Assembly: GCF_018780075.1 (NCBI RefSeq)
Contig: NZ_JADMKB010000006.1
Location: 4,323 to 55,944 of the forward strand
Length of the DNA stretch: 51,622 nt
Direction: 5' to 3'
Source of the DNA: Hydrogenophaga sp.
GTDB lineage: Bacteria; Pseudomonadota; Gammaproteobacteria; Burkholderiales; Burkholderiaceae_C
Shown: in pieces, positions 23,802 through 32,553 of the stretch
How the letters are laid out: every line of letters begins with the position of its first letter
Position numbering within the stretch: the first letter of the stretch is position 1
The notes under the pieces: generated by a model
Told to the model about the DNA's origin: nothing
Seen by the model: the letters and a program-made list of their open reading frames with translations, nothing else
The model's database searches: none
Translations under genes and position numbers: made by a program

Positions 23802-24029
23802 TTCCGGTGCGACCCAGACATCAGACGTTCTTCGCCAGGGCCGTCCACTGCACGCATCGCTGCCGCAGCCACCCCATTGGCTGATTGGCTGGTCGCCACC
23901 ACGGCCGAGCCGAACTGCGCCTCCCTGCAGTGCGGCAATTCCACCCGCTGGGTGGTTCGCGCAGCAGCGCCCAACGCGCGTATAAAGAACCGGCTCCATC
24001 GTCAATCTGCTGCATCAGGATGCCCAGCC
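23802..24029. other. Intergenic, nothing convincing seen
   Basis: These 228 bp between ktrA and the GST-like gene contain no ORF with family resemblance and no strong hairpin with a U-run. Promoter elements for the GST-like gene are presumably here, but I cannot identify them. Confidence 0.5.
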
Positions 24030-24689
24030 ATGTCGCTCGCGCTCTACGGTCACCCCTTTTCCTCCTACACGCAAAAGGCGCTCATCGCGCTCTACGAGAA
24101 CGGCACCCCCTTCGAGTTCCGCTGCATCGGGCCCGACACGCCGGAGCACGCGGCCGAGTGGCTGCGGCGCTGGCCCATCGCCCGGTTCCCGCTGCTGCTG
24201 GACGGCGAACGCCAGGTGGTCGAGACCAGCCTGATCATCGAGTACCTGCAGCTCGCCCACCCCGGCCCGGTGTGCCTGCTGCCCGCCGATCCGATGGCGG
24301 CGCTGGACGTGCGCTTTCTCGACCGCTATTTCGACCTGTACGTGATGAGCGCGATGCAGCTCGCGGTGGACACCGCGCTGCAGCGGTATCCGATGACGGT
24401 CGACAAAGGACGGGCCATCGCCGGCGAGCGGCTGGAGCGCGCCTACGGCTGGCTTGAAGGGCACCTGGCCGGCAAGACCTGGGCCGCAGGCGAACACTTC
24501 ACGCTGGCCGACTGCGCGGCCGCGCCCTCGCTGTTCTACGCCGACTGGGTGCACCCGATTTCCGAGGCCCACCCGCTGCTGCGCGCCTACCGCTCGCGCC
24601 TGCTGGCCCGCCCGTCGTTTGCCCGCGCGGTCGAAGAGGCACGGCCGTTCCGCTCGTTCTTTCCGCTGGGCGCGCCGGAGCGGGACTGA
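24030..24689 (+). CDS. Glutathione S-transferase family protein
   Basis: A 219-aa protein with an N-terminal thioredoxin-like domain beginning MSLALYGHPFSSYTQKALIA, where the Ser-Ser-Tyr region would contact glutathione. The cis-Pro motif IARFPLLLDGERQVVETSLIIEYL follows, with an all-helical C-terminal domain containing GEHFTLADCAAAPSLFYADW. Cytosolic bacterial GSTs detoxify or isomerise electrophiles; no specific substrate can be assigned. The ATG at 24030 begins the domain. The open frame upstream is not conserved-looking. Confidence 0.9.
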   Translation: MSLALYGHPFSSYTQKALIALYENGTPFEFRCIGPDTPEHAAEWLRRWPIARFPLLLDGERQVVETSLIIEYLQLAHPGPVCLLPADPMAALDVRFLDRYFDLYVMSAMQLAVDTALQRYPMTVDKGRAIAGERLERAYGWLEGHLAGKTWAAGEHFTLADCAAAPSLFYADWVHPISEAHPLLRAYRSRLLARPSFARAVEEARPFRSFFPLGAPERD

Positions 24690-24780
24690 CACAGCGCGAG
24701 ACGCACGTCGAGCGCTTCCCGGACCGATCGCGCCTCCCGCAGCGAGGAACGCTGGCGCCGCCTCATCCACCGCGGCGTGG

Positions 24781-24860
24781 TTCCGTGCACGGATCGTTCC
24801 GTGGAATGAAAGTGTTGCGCTCGCCGCTTGATTGATGGCCGGGCGCGGTCGACCTATCTT
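24781..24860 (+). promoter_or_regulatory. Promoter and candidate MdcR operator of the malonate operon
   Basis: TTGATG (24832-24837), a 17-bp spacer and TATCTT (24855-24860) form a plausible sigma-70 promoter 52 bp before matC. Upstream, TCCGTGCACGGA (24782-24793) is a perfect 12-bp palindrome, followed by TTCCGTGGAA (24797-24806); TTCCGTG repeats every 16 bp. The sites sit about 60-85 bp before the expected start of transcription, the normal place for a LysR activator. Confidence 0.55.
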
Positions 24861-24911
24861 CGCTGCCAGAGCCCACCGATTCTGATGTGGGCCCACAACG
24901 GAGACAAGACC

Positions 24912-26282
24912 ATGAATTCGCACTGGATATCCATCGGCGTGCTGGGGGCCATGTTTGTGATGGCCACCGCCTTGCCCATCAACATGGGGGTGATCGCGTT
25001 TGTCGGCGCCTTCCTCGTCGGGGTGCTGGTGGCCGGGCTCAATGCCAAGGCCATCATGGCGGGCTTCCCGGCCGACCTCTTTTTGACGCTCGTCGGCATC
25101 ACCTACCTGTTCGCCCTGGCCCAGAACAACGGCACCATCGACTGGCTCGTGCGCATGGCCGTGCGGGCGGTCCGGGGGCGCATCGCGGCCATCCCCTGGA
25201 TCATGTTCTTCATCGCGGCGGGCCTCACCGCTGTCGGCGCGGTGAGCCCGGCAGCGGTGGCGATCATCGCGCCGATTGCCCTGGGGTTTGCCGCGAAATA
25301 CGGCATCAACCCGCTGATGATGGGGCTCTTCGTGATCCACGGCGCCCAGGGCGGCGGCTTCTCGCCCATCAGCATCTACGGCGGCATCACCAACAAGGTG
25401 GTGGCGTCCGCCAACCTGCCGCTGGACCCGATCGCCACCATGACGGCGAGCATGGTGATCAACCTGGGCGTCGCCGTCCTGCTGTTCGTGCTGATGGGGG
25501 GCATGAAGCTGATCCGCCGGCAGGCCGACGTGTCTGCCAGCGGCTTCGGGGTGGCGCAGGTGGCCCATGGCCAGGGCGGTGCGCAGGTGTATGGCGACGC
25601 GGAGGGCGAGTCGATGCAGGAGGGCCTGGATTCTGGCAAGGTGGGCCCTTCACTGCTGGACGCGGACGCCGGCGCCCAGCCAGTTGGCGGGCAGCGCTGG
25701 TACCAGTGGATGACCGTCATCGGTCTGCTGGCCCTGGCCGTGCTGACGCTGTTCTACAAGCAGGACATCGGCTTCGTGTCGATCACGATCGGCCTGCTGC
25801 TCACCCTCATGGCACCCGGCCTGCAGAAGCGGGCGCTGGGGCAGGTGTCGTGGCCCGAGATCATGTTGATCGTTGGGGTAAGCACCTACGTGGGGGTGCT
25901 GCAAAAAATGGGCACCATCGACTTCGTGGGCCACAGCGTGGCCGGCCTGACCTCACCGCTCATGGCCGCGCTGCTGTTGTGTTTCGTGGGCGCCGTGATC
26001 TCCGCTTTTGCCTCTTCCACCGCGGTCCTCGGTTCGCTCATTCCGCTGGCGGTGCCGTTCCTGCAGGGGGACACGGGCGTCGGGGCGGTGGGGTTCATCG
26101 CGGCCATGGCCGTGTCCTCCACCATCGTGGACGTCAGTCCCTTCTCCACGAACGGTGCGCTGGTGCTGGCCAATGCCAGGGGGATCGACCGTGACACGTT
26201 CTTCCGGCAGCTGATGGTGTACGGTGCCATCGTGACCGTGGTGGCCCCCGTGCTGGTGTGGCTGCTCTTCGTGGTGCTCTGA
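24912..26282 (+). CDS. MatC-type malonate/dicarboxylate carrier
   Basis: A 456-aa membrane protein with about twelve hydrophobic segments in two halves. The N-terminal half (MNSHWISIGVLGAMFVMATAL, INMGVIAFVGAFLVG, LFLTLVGITYLFALAQNNGTIDWL) matches the MatC N-terminal domain; QGGGFSPISIYGGITNK is a re-entrant loop. A hydrophilic linker at about residues 205-260 separates the halves. The C-terminal half contains FASSTAVLGSLIPLAVP and SSTIVDVSPFSTNGALVLAN. It is the first gene of the malonate operon and replaces the MadLM/MdcF transporters found elsewhere. Substrate malonate is inferred from context. Confidence 0.87.
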   Translation: MNSHWISIGVLGAMFVMATALPINMGVIAFVGAFLVGVLVAGLNAKAIMAGFPADLFLTLVGITYLFALAQNNGTIDWLVRMAVRAVRGRIAAIPWIMFFIAAGLTAVGAVSPAAVAIIAPIALGFAAKYGINPLMMGLFVIHGAQGGGFSPISIYGGITNKVVASANLPLDPIATMTASMVINLGVAVLLFVLMGGMKLIRRQADVSASGFGVAQVAHGQGGAQVYGDAEGESMQEGLDSGKVGPSLLDADAGAQPVGGQRWYQWMTVIGLLALAVLTLFYKQDIGFVSITIGLLLTLMAPGLQKRALGQVSWPEIMLIVGVSTYVGVLQKMGTIDFVGHSVAGLTSPLMAALLLCFVGAVISAFASSTAVLGSLIPLAVPFLQGDTGVGAVGFIAAMAVSSTIVDVSPFSTNGALVLANARGIDRDTFFRQLMVYGAIVTVVAPVLVWLLFVVL

Positions 26283-26309
26283 TGGCTTGAAGGACGTCTG
26301 CTTTTTTCC

Positions 26310-28013
26310 ATGACCAGGACCCAGACCGATATGCACACCCCCACTTGGAACACCCGGGCCCTGCGGCGGCAGGCGCTGCTCACCCAGGCAGAGAACGCCC
26401 TCGGCGCCCACCTGAAGGGCAAGTGCGTGGACGCCGCCGCCATCGCCACGCTGCTGGAGGTGGTGCTCCAGCCCGGCGACAGGGTCTGCCTGGAGGGCAA
26501 CAACCAGAAGCAGGCGGACTTCCTGGCCAAGGCGCTGGTCGGGCTGAACCCGGAGAAGGTCCACGACTTGCACATGGTGCAGTCGGTGCTGGCCTTGCCC
26601 GAGCACCTCGACGTGTTCGAGAACGGCATCGCCAGCCGGCTCGACTTCAGCTTCTCCGGCCCCCAGGGCGCGCGCCTGGCGAAGCTGGCCTCGGCCGGGC
26701 AGATCCAGATCGGCGCCATCCACACCTACCTGGAGCTCTTTGCGCGCTACTTCGTCGACCTGACGCCCCATGTGGCGCTGGTGGCGGCCCAGGCCGCCGA
26801 CGCCGCCGGCAACCTGTACACCGGCCCCAACACCGAAGACACCCCGGCGATCGTGGAGGCCACGGCCTTCTCGGGCGGCATCGTGATCGCGCAGGTCAAC
26901 GAGCTGGTGGACGGGGCGACGACCACGCTGCCGCGCATCGACATCCCGGCGGACTGGGTGACCTTCGTCGTGCCCGCGCCGACCCCGCACTTCATCGAGC
27001 CGCTGTTCACGCGGGACCCGGCGCAGATCAGCGAGGTGCAGGTGCTGATGGCCATGATGGCGATCAAGGGCATCTACGCCGGCTACGGCGTTCAGCGCCT
27101 CAACCACGGCATCGGCTTCGACACCGCCGCCATCGAGCTGCTGCTCCCGACCTACGCCGAATCGCTGGGTCTGAAGGGCCAGATCGGCCAGCACTGGGCG
27201 CTGAACCCGCACCCGGCCATGATCCCCGCCATCGAGGCCGGCTGGGTGAAGTCCATCCACTCGTTCGGCTCGGAGCTGGGCATGGAGAACTACATCCGCG
27301 CGCGTTCGGACGTGTTCTTCACCGGCCCGGACGGCAGCCTGCGAAGCAACCGCGCGATGTGCCAGGCGGCGGGGCACTACGCCTGCGACCTCTTCATCGG
27401 CTCGACGCTGCAGATGGACCTGGACGGCAACAGCTCGACGGCCACGCTGGGCCGCATCGCCGGCTTCGGCGGGGCGCCCAACATGGGGGCCGATGCGCGG
27501 GGGCGGCGGCACGCGAGCCCGGCCTGGCTGAAGGCCGGCGCGGAGGCGCGGGCGGGCAAAACCGGCGCCGCCGGCACGCCCCGGGGGCAGAAGCTGGTGG
27601 TGCAGATGGTCGAGACCTTCCGGGAACACATGCAGCCGGCTTTTGTCGAGCGCCTCGACGCCTGGAGCCTGCAGGAGCAGACGGGCATGGCCCTGCCGCC
27701 CATCATGGTCTATGGGGACGACGTTTCGCACGTGCTGACCGAAGAGGGCATCGCCAACCTGCTCCTGTGCCGCACGGACGAGGAGCGCGAACAGGCCATC
27801 CGCGGTGTGGCGGGCTACACGGCGGTCGGCCTGGCCAGGGACCGGCGCATGGTGGAGAACCTGCGCGACCGTGGCGTGATCCGCCGGCCCCAGGACCTGG
27901 GCATCGACCCGCGCGATGCGACGCGCAACCTGCTCGCCGCCCGCAGCATGCGGGACCTGGTGCGGGCCTCGGGCGGTCTCTACCAGCCGCCCCGGCGCTT
28001 CAGGAACTGGTGA
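26310..28013 (+). CDS. mdcA: Malonate decarboxylase alpha subunit (acetyl-S-ACP:malonate ACP transferase)
   Basis: A 567-aa CoA-transferase-like subunit that swaps malonate for acetate on the ACP. Family blocks visible: GDRVCLEGNNQKQADFLAKAL, FEATAF/VEATAFSGGIVIAQVNELVD, MAIKGIYAGYGVQRLNHGIGFDTAAIELLLPTYAESLGL and GRIAGFGGAPNMGADARGRRH. It opens the enzyme part of the operon, 27 bp after the carrier. Start choice is uncertain: ATG 26310 or 26331 (MHTPTWNTRALRRQ), neither with a good ribosome binding site. Confidence 0.95.
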   Translation: MTRTQTDMHTPTWNTRALRRQALLTQAENALGAHLKGKCVDAAAIATLLEVVLQPGDRVCLEGNNQKQADFLAKALVGLNPEKVHDLHMVQSVLALPEHLDVFENGIASRLDFSFSGPQGARLAKLASAGQIQIGAIHTYLELFARYFVDLTPHVALVAAQAADAAGNLYTGPNTEDTPAIVEATAFSGGIVIAQVNELVDGATTTLPRIDIPADWVTFVVPAPTPHFIEPLFTRDPAQISEVQVLMAMMAIKGIYAGYGVQRLNHGIGFDTAAIELLLPTYAESLGLKGQIGQHWALNPHPAMIPAIEAGWVKSIHSFGSELGMENYIRARSDVFFTGPDGSLRSNRAMCQAAGHYACDLFIGSTLQMDLDGNSSTATLGRIAGFGGAPNMGADARGRRHASPAWLKAGAEARAGKTGAAGTPRGQKLVVQMVETFREHMQPAFVERLDAWSLQEQTGMALPPIMVYGDDVSHVLTEEGIANLLLCRTDEEREQAIRGVAGYTAVGLARDRRMVENLRDRGVIRRPQDLGIDPRDATRNLLAARSMRDLVRASGGLYQPPRRFRNW

Positions 28014-28057
28014 GCCACGGCACACCCACCCGACATTGACAAGAGAAGGACAACACC

Positions 28058-28399
28058 ATGGCCATCGAACCCGGATTGGAAACCCTCGAGTTCAGCTCGG
28101 GGAACGCCGCGCAGGCGACCGCTGTGCCCCCCGTGTCCCACGCGGTGCTGGTCGGCGTGGTCGGCTCCGGCAACCTGGAGGTGCTGATCGAGCCCAGCGA
28201 CAACCCCGGCTGCACGGTCCACGTCTCCACCTCGGCGCGCGGGTTTGCGCCGATCTGGACGGCGGTCGTGGCCGACTTTTTCGCGCGGCATCCGCTCACG
28301 GGCGTCAAGGTGTCGGTCAACGACATGGGGGCCACCCCGGCGGTCGTGAGCCTGCGGCTGGACCAGGCCGTGGCCGAACTGAAAGAGAGGACCGCATGA
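28058..28399 (+). CDS. mdcC: Malonate decarboxylase acyl carrier protein (delta subunit)
   Basis: A 113-aa ACP. VGVVGSGNLEVLIEP contains Ser37, the expected attachment point for the 2'-(5''-phosphoribosyl)-3'-dephospho-CoA group; the C-terminal VSVNDMGATPAVVSLRLDQAV is typical. AGAGAAGGA lies upstream of ATG 28058. The stop overlaps mdcD by 4 bp. The N-terminal 20 residues are longer than usual and of low complexity. Confidence 0.93.
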   Translation: MAIEPGLETLEFSSGNAAQATAVPPVSHAVLVGVVGSGNLEVLIEPSDNPGCTVHVSTSARGFAPIWTAVVADFFARHPLTGVKVSVNDMGATPAVVSLRLDQAVAELKERTA

Positions 28400-29304
28400 A
28401 CGCGCCGCAAGACACCCTGCCGTCCATCAGCTGCGCCGAGTGTTCGGCGCGCGAGCGCATCCAGCACCTCTTCGATGAGGGCAGCTTTCACGAATGGCTG
28501 CCACCGGTCGAGAAGCACATGAGCCCCCACCTCGCGCAGCTGGGGGTGCCGTCGGCCTTCGACGACGGTGTGATCATCGGCCGGGCGCTGCTGGGCGGTG
28601 AGCGCGTGTTCGTCGCCGCGCAGGAGGGCGGCTTCATGGGCGGCGGCGTGGGCGAGGTGCACGGCGCCAAGCTTGTGGGCCTGCTGAAGCGCGCACAGCT
28701 CGAACGCCCCAGGGCCGTGGTCTTCCTGGCCGAATCGGGCGGCGTCCGGCTGCACGAGGCCAATGCCGGGCTGATCGCGGTCTCCGAGGTCATGCGCGCC
28801 GTGCTGGACGTGCGGGCGGCCGGCGTGCCCGTGCTGTTCCTCATCGGCGGGCTCAACGGCTGCTTTGGTGGCATGGGCATCGTCGCGCGCTGCGCCGACC
28901 GGGTGATCATGAGCGACATGGGCCGCCTCGCGATGTCGGGCCCCGAGGTCATCGAGGCCAGCCACGGTGTCGACGAGTTCGACTCGCGGGACCGGGCGCT
29001 GGTGTGGCGCACCACGGGCGGCAAGCACCGCTGGCTGAGCGGCGACTGCGACGAGCTGGTGGAAGACGACATGGCGGCCTTTCGCGCGGCGGCCCTGCGC
29101 CACCTGAACGCCAGCGACCCCGTGAGCCTGGACAGCCTGGAGCGTGAGCACGCGCTGCTGGCGGCGCGGCTCACCCTGATGCCCGAAGACGCCTGGCCGT
29201 CCGACGGCGGCGAGGCGGTGACGCTGTGGTCCCGGCTTGGGGTGCCCCACAGCGAGCGGGTGCCCGACATGGACGTCGCCCAGCTGCTCGCCCTTCGCCA
29301 CTGA
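28396..29304 (+). CDS. mdcD: Malonate decarboxylase beta subunit
   Basis: A 302-aa carboxyltransferase-like subunit which, with MdcE, decarboxylates malonyl-S-ACP. Crotonase-fold motifs are AAQEGGFMGGGVGEVHGAKLVGLLK, FLAESGGVRLHEANAG and LIGGLNGCFGGMGIVARCADR, with GRLAMSGPEVIEASHGVDEFDSRDR further on. ATG 28396 overlaps the mdcC stop; the upstream extension of the frame is a shadow of mdcC. It lies 17 bp before mdcE. Confidence 0.95.
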   Translation: MNAPQDTLPSISCAECSARERIQHLFDEGSFHEWLPPVEKHMSPHLAQLGVPSAFDDGVIIGRALLGGERVFVAAQEGGFMGGGVGEVHGAKLVGLLKRAQLERPRAVVFLAESGGVRLHEANAGLIAVSEVMRAVLDVRAAGVPVLFLIGGLNGCFGGMGIVARCADRVIMSDMGRLAMSGPEVIEASHGVDEFDSRDRALVWRTTGGKHRWLSGDCDELVEDDMAAFRAAALRHLNASDPVSLDSLEREHALLAARLTLMPEDAWPSDGGEAVTLWSRLGVPHSERVPDMDVAQLLALRH

Positions 29305-29321
29305 CCACCAGGAGAGACCGC

Positions 29322-30023
29322 ATGCAATGGCGTGACCTTGCCGCTGGCCTGTTTGGCCCGGCGCACACGATTCAACAGACCGGCAGCTTCCTGTCCGGCG
29401 AAGCGACTTTCCAGGGCCAGACGCTGACCGTGGTCGGCACCACCGACCACGCGCCCATCGGCGTGGCGCTGGCGCTGGCCCAGGCCCGCGTGGTGCTGGA
29501 CACCGTGGCCACCCACCCGGGCCGGCCCATCCTGCTGTTCATCGACACCCAGGGGCAGCAGCTGCGCCGCCGGGACGAGCTGCTCGGCATCAACCGGGCC
29601 ATGGCCCACCTGGGCATGTGCATCGACCTGGCCCGCCGCCAGGGGCATGCCGTGCTGGGCCTGGTGTACGACCAGGCGCTGTCGGGCGGCTTCATCACCT
29701 CGGGCCTGATCGCGAACGCCTGCGACGCCTTGCCCGAGGCGGAGATCCGCGTCATGCGCATTCCCGCCATGGCCCGCGTGACCAAGCTCTCTGAAGCGCT
29801 GCTGGAGGATCTGTCGAAGACCAACCCGGTGTTCGCGCCCGGGGTGGGCAACTACGAGGCCATGGGCGGTGTGCGCCGCATCTGGGGGCCGGACCTCCAG
29901 GCCGAACTCGCCCAGGCGCTCAACGGCTTGTCGACGGTGGACACCCGCGCCGCGCTGGGTGCGCAGCGCGGCGGGCGCCAGCTGGCGGCGTCGGTGATCC
30001 AGCGGGTCATGGACGCGCCATGA
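29322..30023 (+). CDS. mdcE: Malonate decarboxylase gamma subunit
   Basis: A 233-aa partner of MdcD. Blocks: MQWRDLAAGLFGP, LTVVGTTDHAPIGVALAL, LLFIDTQGQQLRRRDELLGINRAMAHLG, GLVYDQALSGGFITSGLIANAC and the C-terminal PVFAPGVGNYEAMGGVRRIW. AGGAGAGA lies 6 bp before ATG 29322. Its stop overlaps mdcG by 4 bp, continuing the tight coupling of this operon. Confidence 0.95.
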   Translation: MQWRDLAAGLFGPAHTIQQTGSFLSGEATFQGQTLTVVGTTDHAPIGVALALAQARVVLDTVATHPGRPILLFIDTQGQQLRRRDELLGINRAMAHLGMCIDLARRQGHAVLGLVYDQALSGGFITSGLIANACDALPEAEIRVMRIPAMARVTKLSEALLEDLSKTNPVFAPGVGNYEAMGGVRRIWGPDLQAELAQALNGLSTVDTRAALGAQRGGRQLAASVIQRVMDAP

Positions 30024-30715
30024 TCGCTCGTCACCAGCTGATCCGCCTGAACGCGGCCGGCTGGGCCAGGGCCGCCGGGCAGGCCGCCTCGGCGGAGGCG
30101 TCGCTCTGCCTGCGGCACTGGGCGGACCAGGGCTTGCCGGTCGTGGTGACCCGGCAAGCCTGCCAGGCGGTGCCTGGCGACGGCGGCGTGTCGGTGGGCA
30201 TCGCCGCGCCGCTGCAGTGGGGCCGGGTGCGTGTGCCGCTCCTGGTCAGGCAAAGCGACATCGCGTATTTCGATGGATTTCCCGAGGCGAAGCTGGCCTG
30301 CAGGCTGATGCCGCGGGAGGACCGGTCGGCATGGCAGGCGCTCTTTCAGGCGCTCTCGTCGGCGGGCCTTCGCTGCCGCGTGTATGGCAGCTTCGGCTGG
30401 CAACTGCTCACCGATCTGGCCTACCTCCACCCGGGCTCCGATGTGGACCTGCTGGTGTTCGTGGGCGGGCCTGAAGAGGCCGATGTGGCCGCCGGTCTGC
30501 TGGGCCAGCACGGGCGGCTGGGCCTGGCGCCCCGGGTGGACGGCGAGCTGGTGTTTGGCAACGGGTCGGCGGTGTCGTGGCGCGAATGGCTGTCGTGGCG
30601 GGCTGGGACGACCGCGTCGATCCTCGTGAAGTCGGCCCACGGGGTGGCGCTGGCGGACTCGCTGGTGTTCACGCAGCGCCGGTGGGTCGAATCGCCCGAG
30701 TTGAGCGTGGCATGA
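30020..30715 (+). CDS. mdcG: Phosphoribosyl-dephospho-CoA transferase MdcG
   Basis: A 231-aa nucleotidyltransferase-like enzyme that loads the prosthetic group precursor onto apo-MdcC. RVYGSFGWQLLTDLAYLHPG followed by SDVDLLV gives the GS...DxD metal site of this superfamily. QLIRLNAAGW near the N-terminus and the C-terminal VSWREWLSW also fit MdcG. It overlaps mdcE and mdcB by 4 bp each. Confidence 0.92.
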   Translation: MIARHQLIRLNAAGWARAAGQAASAEASLCLRHWADQGLPVVVTRQACQAVPGDGGVSVGIAAPLQWGRVRVPLLVRQSDIAYFDGFPEAKLACRLMPREDRSAWQALFQALSSAGLRCRVYGSFGWQLLTDLAYLHPGSDVDLLVFVGGPEEADVAAGLLGQHGRLGLAPRVDGELVFGNGSAVSWREWLSWRAGTTASILVKSAHGVALADSLVFTQRRWVESPELSVA

Positions 30716-31608
30716 GGGCCCGACGCGCCGCCACTCCGCCCTCGGCCGTGCCGGCCGAGGGGCCGCGCGCGCGCGGCGCGCTGGCCCGCATGGCCCCGCT
30801 GGCGGTGACCGCCCTGTACGACGAGGTGGCGCTCTTTCCCAAGCCCGGGCTGGTGTCGTTCGTCGATGCGGGCAGCCACCGGGACATGGACGGCCAGACG
30901 TTCATGCGCAGCCTGTTTGCCTTGCGCCACTACTTCCCGCAGATGGCGGTGCTCGGTGCGCAGCGGCAGGGGTTCCCGGCGCTGGAGGCCTGTGGGCTGG
31001 CCGCCGAGCGGCGCATGCTCGCGGCCACCCAGGGCGTGAACACCCACCGGGGCGCGATTTTCAGCATGGGGCTGCTCTGTGCCGCGGCCGGGGCCATGCT
31101 GGCCAGGGACGCGGCGGTGAGCGCCGACGCCTTGAGGCAGGCGCTGCTGGACACCTGGGGCGACGCCCTGACGGCGCGATGCGCCCGGCGGTCCGGGTTG
31201 CCGGGCGGCGTGGCCGCGCACCGGCACGGGCTGCGCAGCGCGTCCGAGGAGGCTGCGCTGGGGTTCCCCGTGCTGTTCACCACGACCGTTCCCACGCTGA
31301 GCACCTGGCTGGACCGGGGGGCGTCCCCGGAGACCGCGCGCCTGCAGGCGTTGATGGCGACCATGGCCGTGCTCGACGACTGCAACCTGGCGCACCGGGG
31401 CGGTCGGGAAGGCCTGGCCCACGCGCGCAACGGGGCGACCGCCTTCCTGGCGGCGGGCGGCATGGCCCACCCGGCCGCCATGGACACGTTGCGGTCCATG
31501 CACACGGGTTTTGTGGCCCGCCGGCTCTCCCCGGGCGGGTCGGCCGACATGCTGGCCGCCGCCTGCTTCGTGGTCCGCCTGGTCCGTGGCGCGGGAACCG
31601 GGCCATGA
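30712..31608 (+). CDS. mdcB: Triphosphoribosyl-dephospho-CoA synthase MdcB
   Basis: A 298-aa CitG/MdcB-family enzyme making the prosthetic group precursor from ATP and dephospho-CoA. Motifs: LYDEVALFPKPGLVSFVDAGSHRDMD, TQGVNTHRGAIFSMGLLCAAAG, LDDCNLAHRGGREGLAHAR and SPGGSADMLAAACFV. ATG 30712 overlaps the mdcG stop. It lies after mdcG here, whereas in several other mdc operons it follows mdcA. Confidence 0.93.
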   Translation: MRARRAATPPSAVPAEGPRARGALARMAPLAVTALYDEVALFPKPGLVSFVDAGSHRDMDGQTFMRSLFALRHYFPQMAVLGAQRQGFPALEACGLAAERRMLAATQGVNTHRGAIFSMGLLCAAAGAMLARDAAVSADALRQALLDTWGDALTARCARRSGLPGGVAAHRHGLRSASEEAALGFPVLFTTTVPTLSTWLDRGASPETARLQALMATMAVLDDCNLAHRGGREGLAHARNGATAFLAAGGMAHPAAMDTLRSMHTGFVARRLSPGGSADMLAAACFVVRLVRGAGTGP

Positions 31609-32516
31609 CGCTGGCCCTGGTGTTCCCGGGCCAGGGCATGCAGCACCCGGACATGCTGCCCTGGCTGGACGCCGACGACCCACTGTTGGTGTCGGCCGCC
31701 TCGCGGCTCGATGTGCATGACTGGCGGCGCTCGCTCGCCGACCCCGCCTGGGCGACGGACAACCGGCACGCGCAGCACCTGCTTTCGGCGTGCGGCATCG
31801 CGGCCTGGCAACAGCTGCGCCCGAGCCTGCCGCGGCCGGTGGCGGTGGCGGGCTACAGCGTCGGCGAAATCGCGGCGCACACGGTGGCGGGGGTGATGTC
31901 GCCCACGGTCGCGCTGGACTTCGCTGACGTCCGCTCCCGGGCCATGGACGCCTGTGGCGCGGACGAGCGGGGCGCGCTGCTGGGCGTGACCGGGCTGCTG
32001 CTGGCGCCGGTTCAGGCGGTCTGCGAGCGCGAGGGCGTTTTCGTGGCCATCCACAACGGGACGGACAGCGTCGTGCTCGGCGGCACGGCCCGCCGGATCG
32101 AAGCGGCAGAAGACGCCTTGTCGCGCCTGGGGGCCAAGTGCACACGCTTGAACGTGGCCGTGGCGTCGCACACCCCGCTGATGCGGGAGGCCTCGGTCGT
32201 GGTCCGGTCGTGGTTGACGGGCCAGGGGCTGCAGCGGCCCGACCTGGCGTTGTTGGCCAACCTCACCGCGACCCGGGTGCGGTCCGCGCAGGACGCGTGC
32301 GATGCGCTCTCGGGCCAGATCAGTCACACGGTCCAATGGAGCGGGTGCATGGATGCGATTCACGCCCAGGGGCCCCGCTGCGTGCTGGAGCTCGGGCCGG
32401 GGCAGTCGCTGGCGTCGCTCTGGAACCGGCGCTTTGCCGACGTGCCGGCGCGAAGCGCCGACGAGTTTCGCAGCGTGGGCGCCCTGGTCCGGTGGGTGCT
32501 GTCGCACCAGGATTGA
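31605..32516 (+). CDS. mdcH: Malonyl-CoA:ACP transacylase MdcH
   Basis: A 303-aa FabD-like acyltransferase that primes the decarboxylase by transferring malonyl from CoA to the ACP. Motifs: LVFPGQGMQHPDML, AGYSVGEIAAHTVAG with the nucleophilic Ser, and NVAVASHTPLM with the catalytic His. It overlaps mdcB by 4 bp and is the last enzyme gene of the operon. Confidence 0.93.
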   Translation: MTLALVFPGQGMQHPDMLPWLDADDPLLVSAASRLDVHDWRRSLADPAWATDNRHAQHLLSACGIAAWQQLRPSLPRPVAVAGYSVGEIAAHTVAGVMSPTVALDFADVRSRAMDACGADERGALLGVTGLLLAPVQAVCEREGVFVAIHNGTDSVVLGGTARRIEAAEDALSRLGAKCTRLNVAVASHTPLMREASVVVRSWLTGQGLQRPDLALLANLTATRVRSAQDACDALSGQISHTVQWSGCMDAIHAQGPRCVLELGPGQSLASLWNRRFADVPARSADEFRSVGALVRWVLSHQD

Positions 32517-32553
32517 GCCGTTAGCATCGCCACATTGCCCGGTGCCCCTCGCC

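Noticed and set aside
30577..30711. Upstream in-frame extension of mdcB
   Set aside because: The extension lies wholly within mdcG. ATG 30712 overlaps the mdcG stop by 4 bp like the other junctions in the operon.
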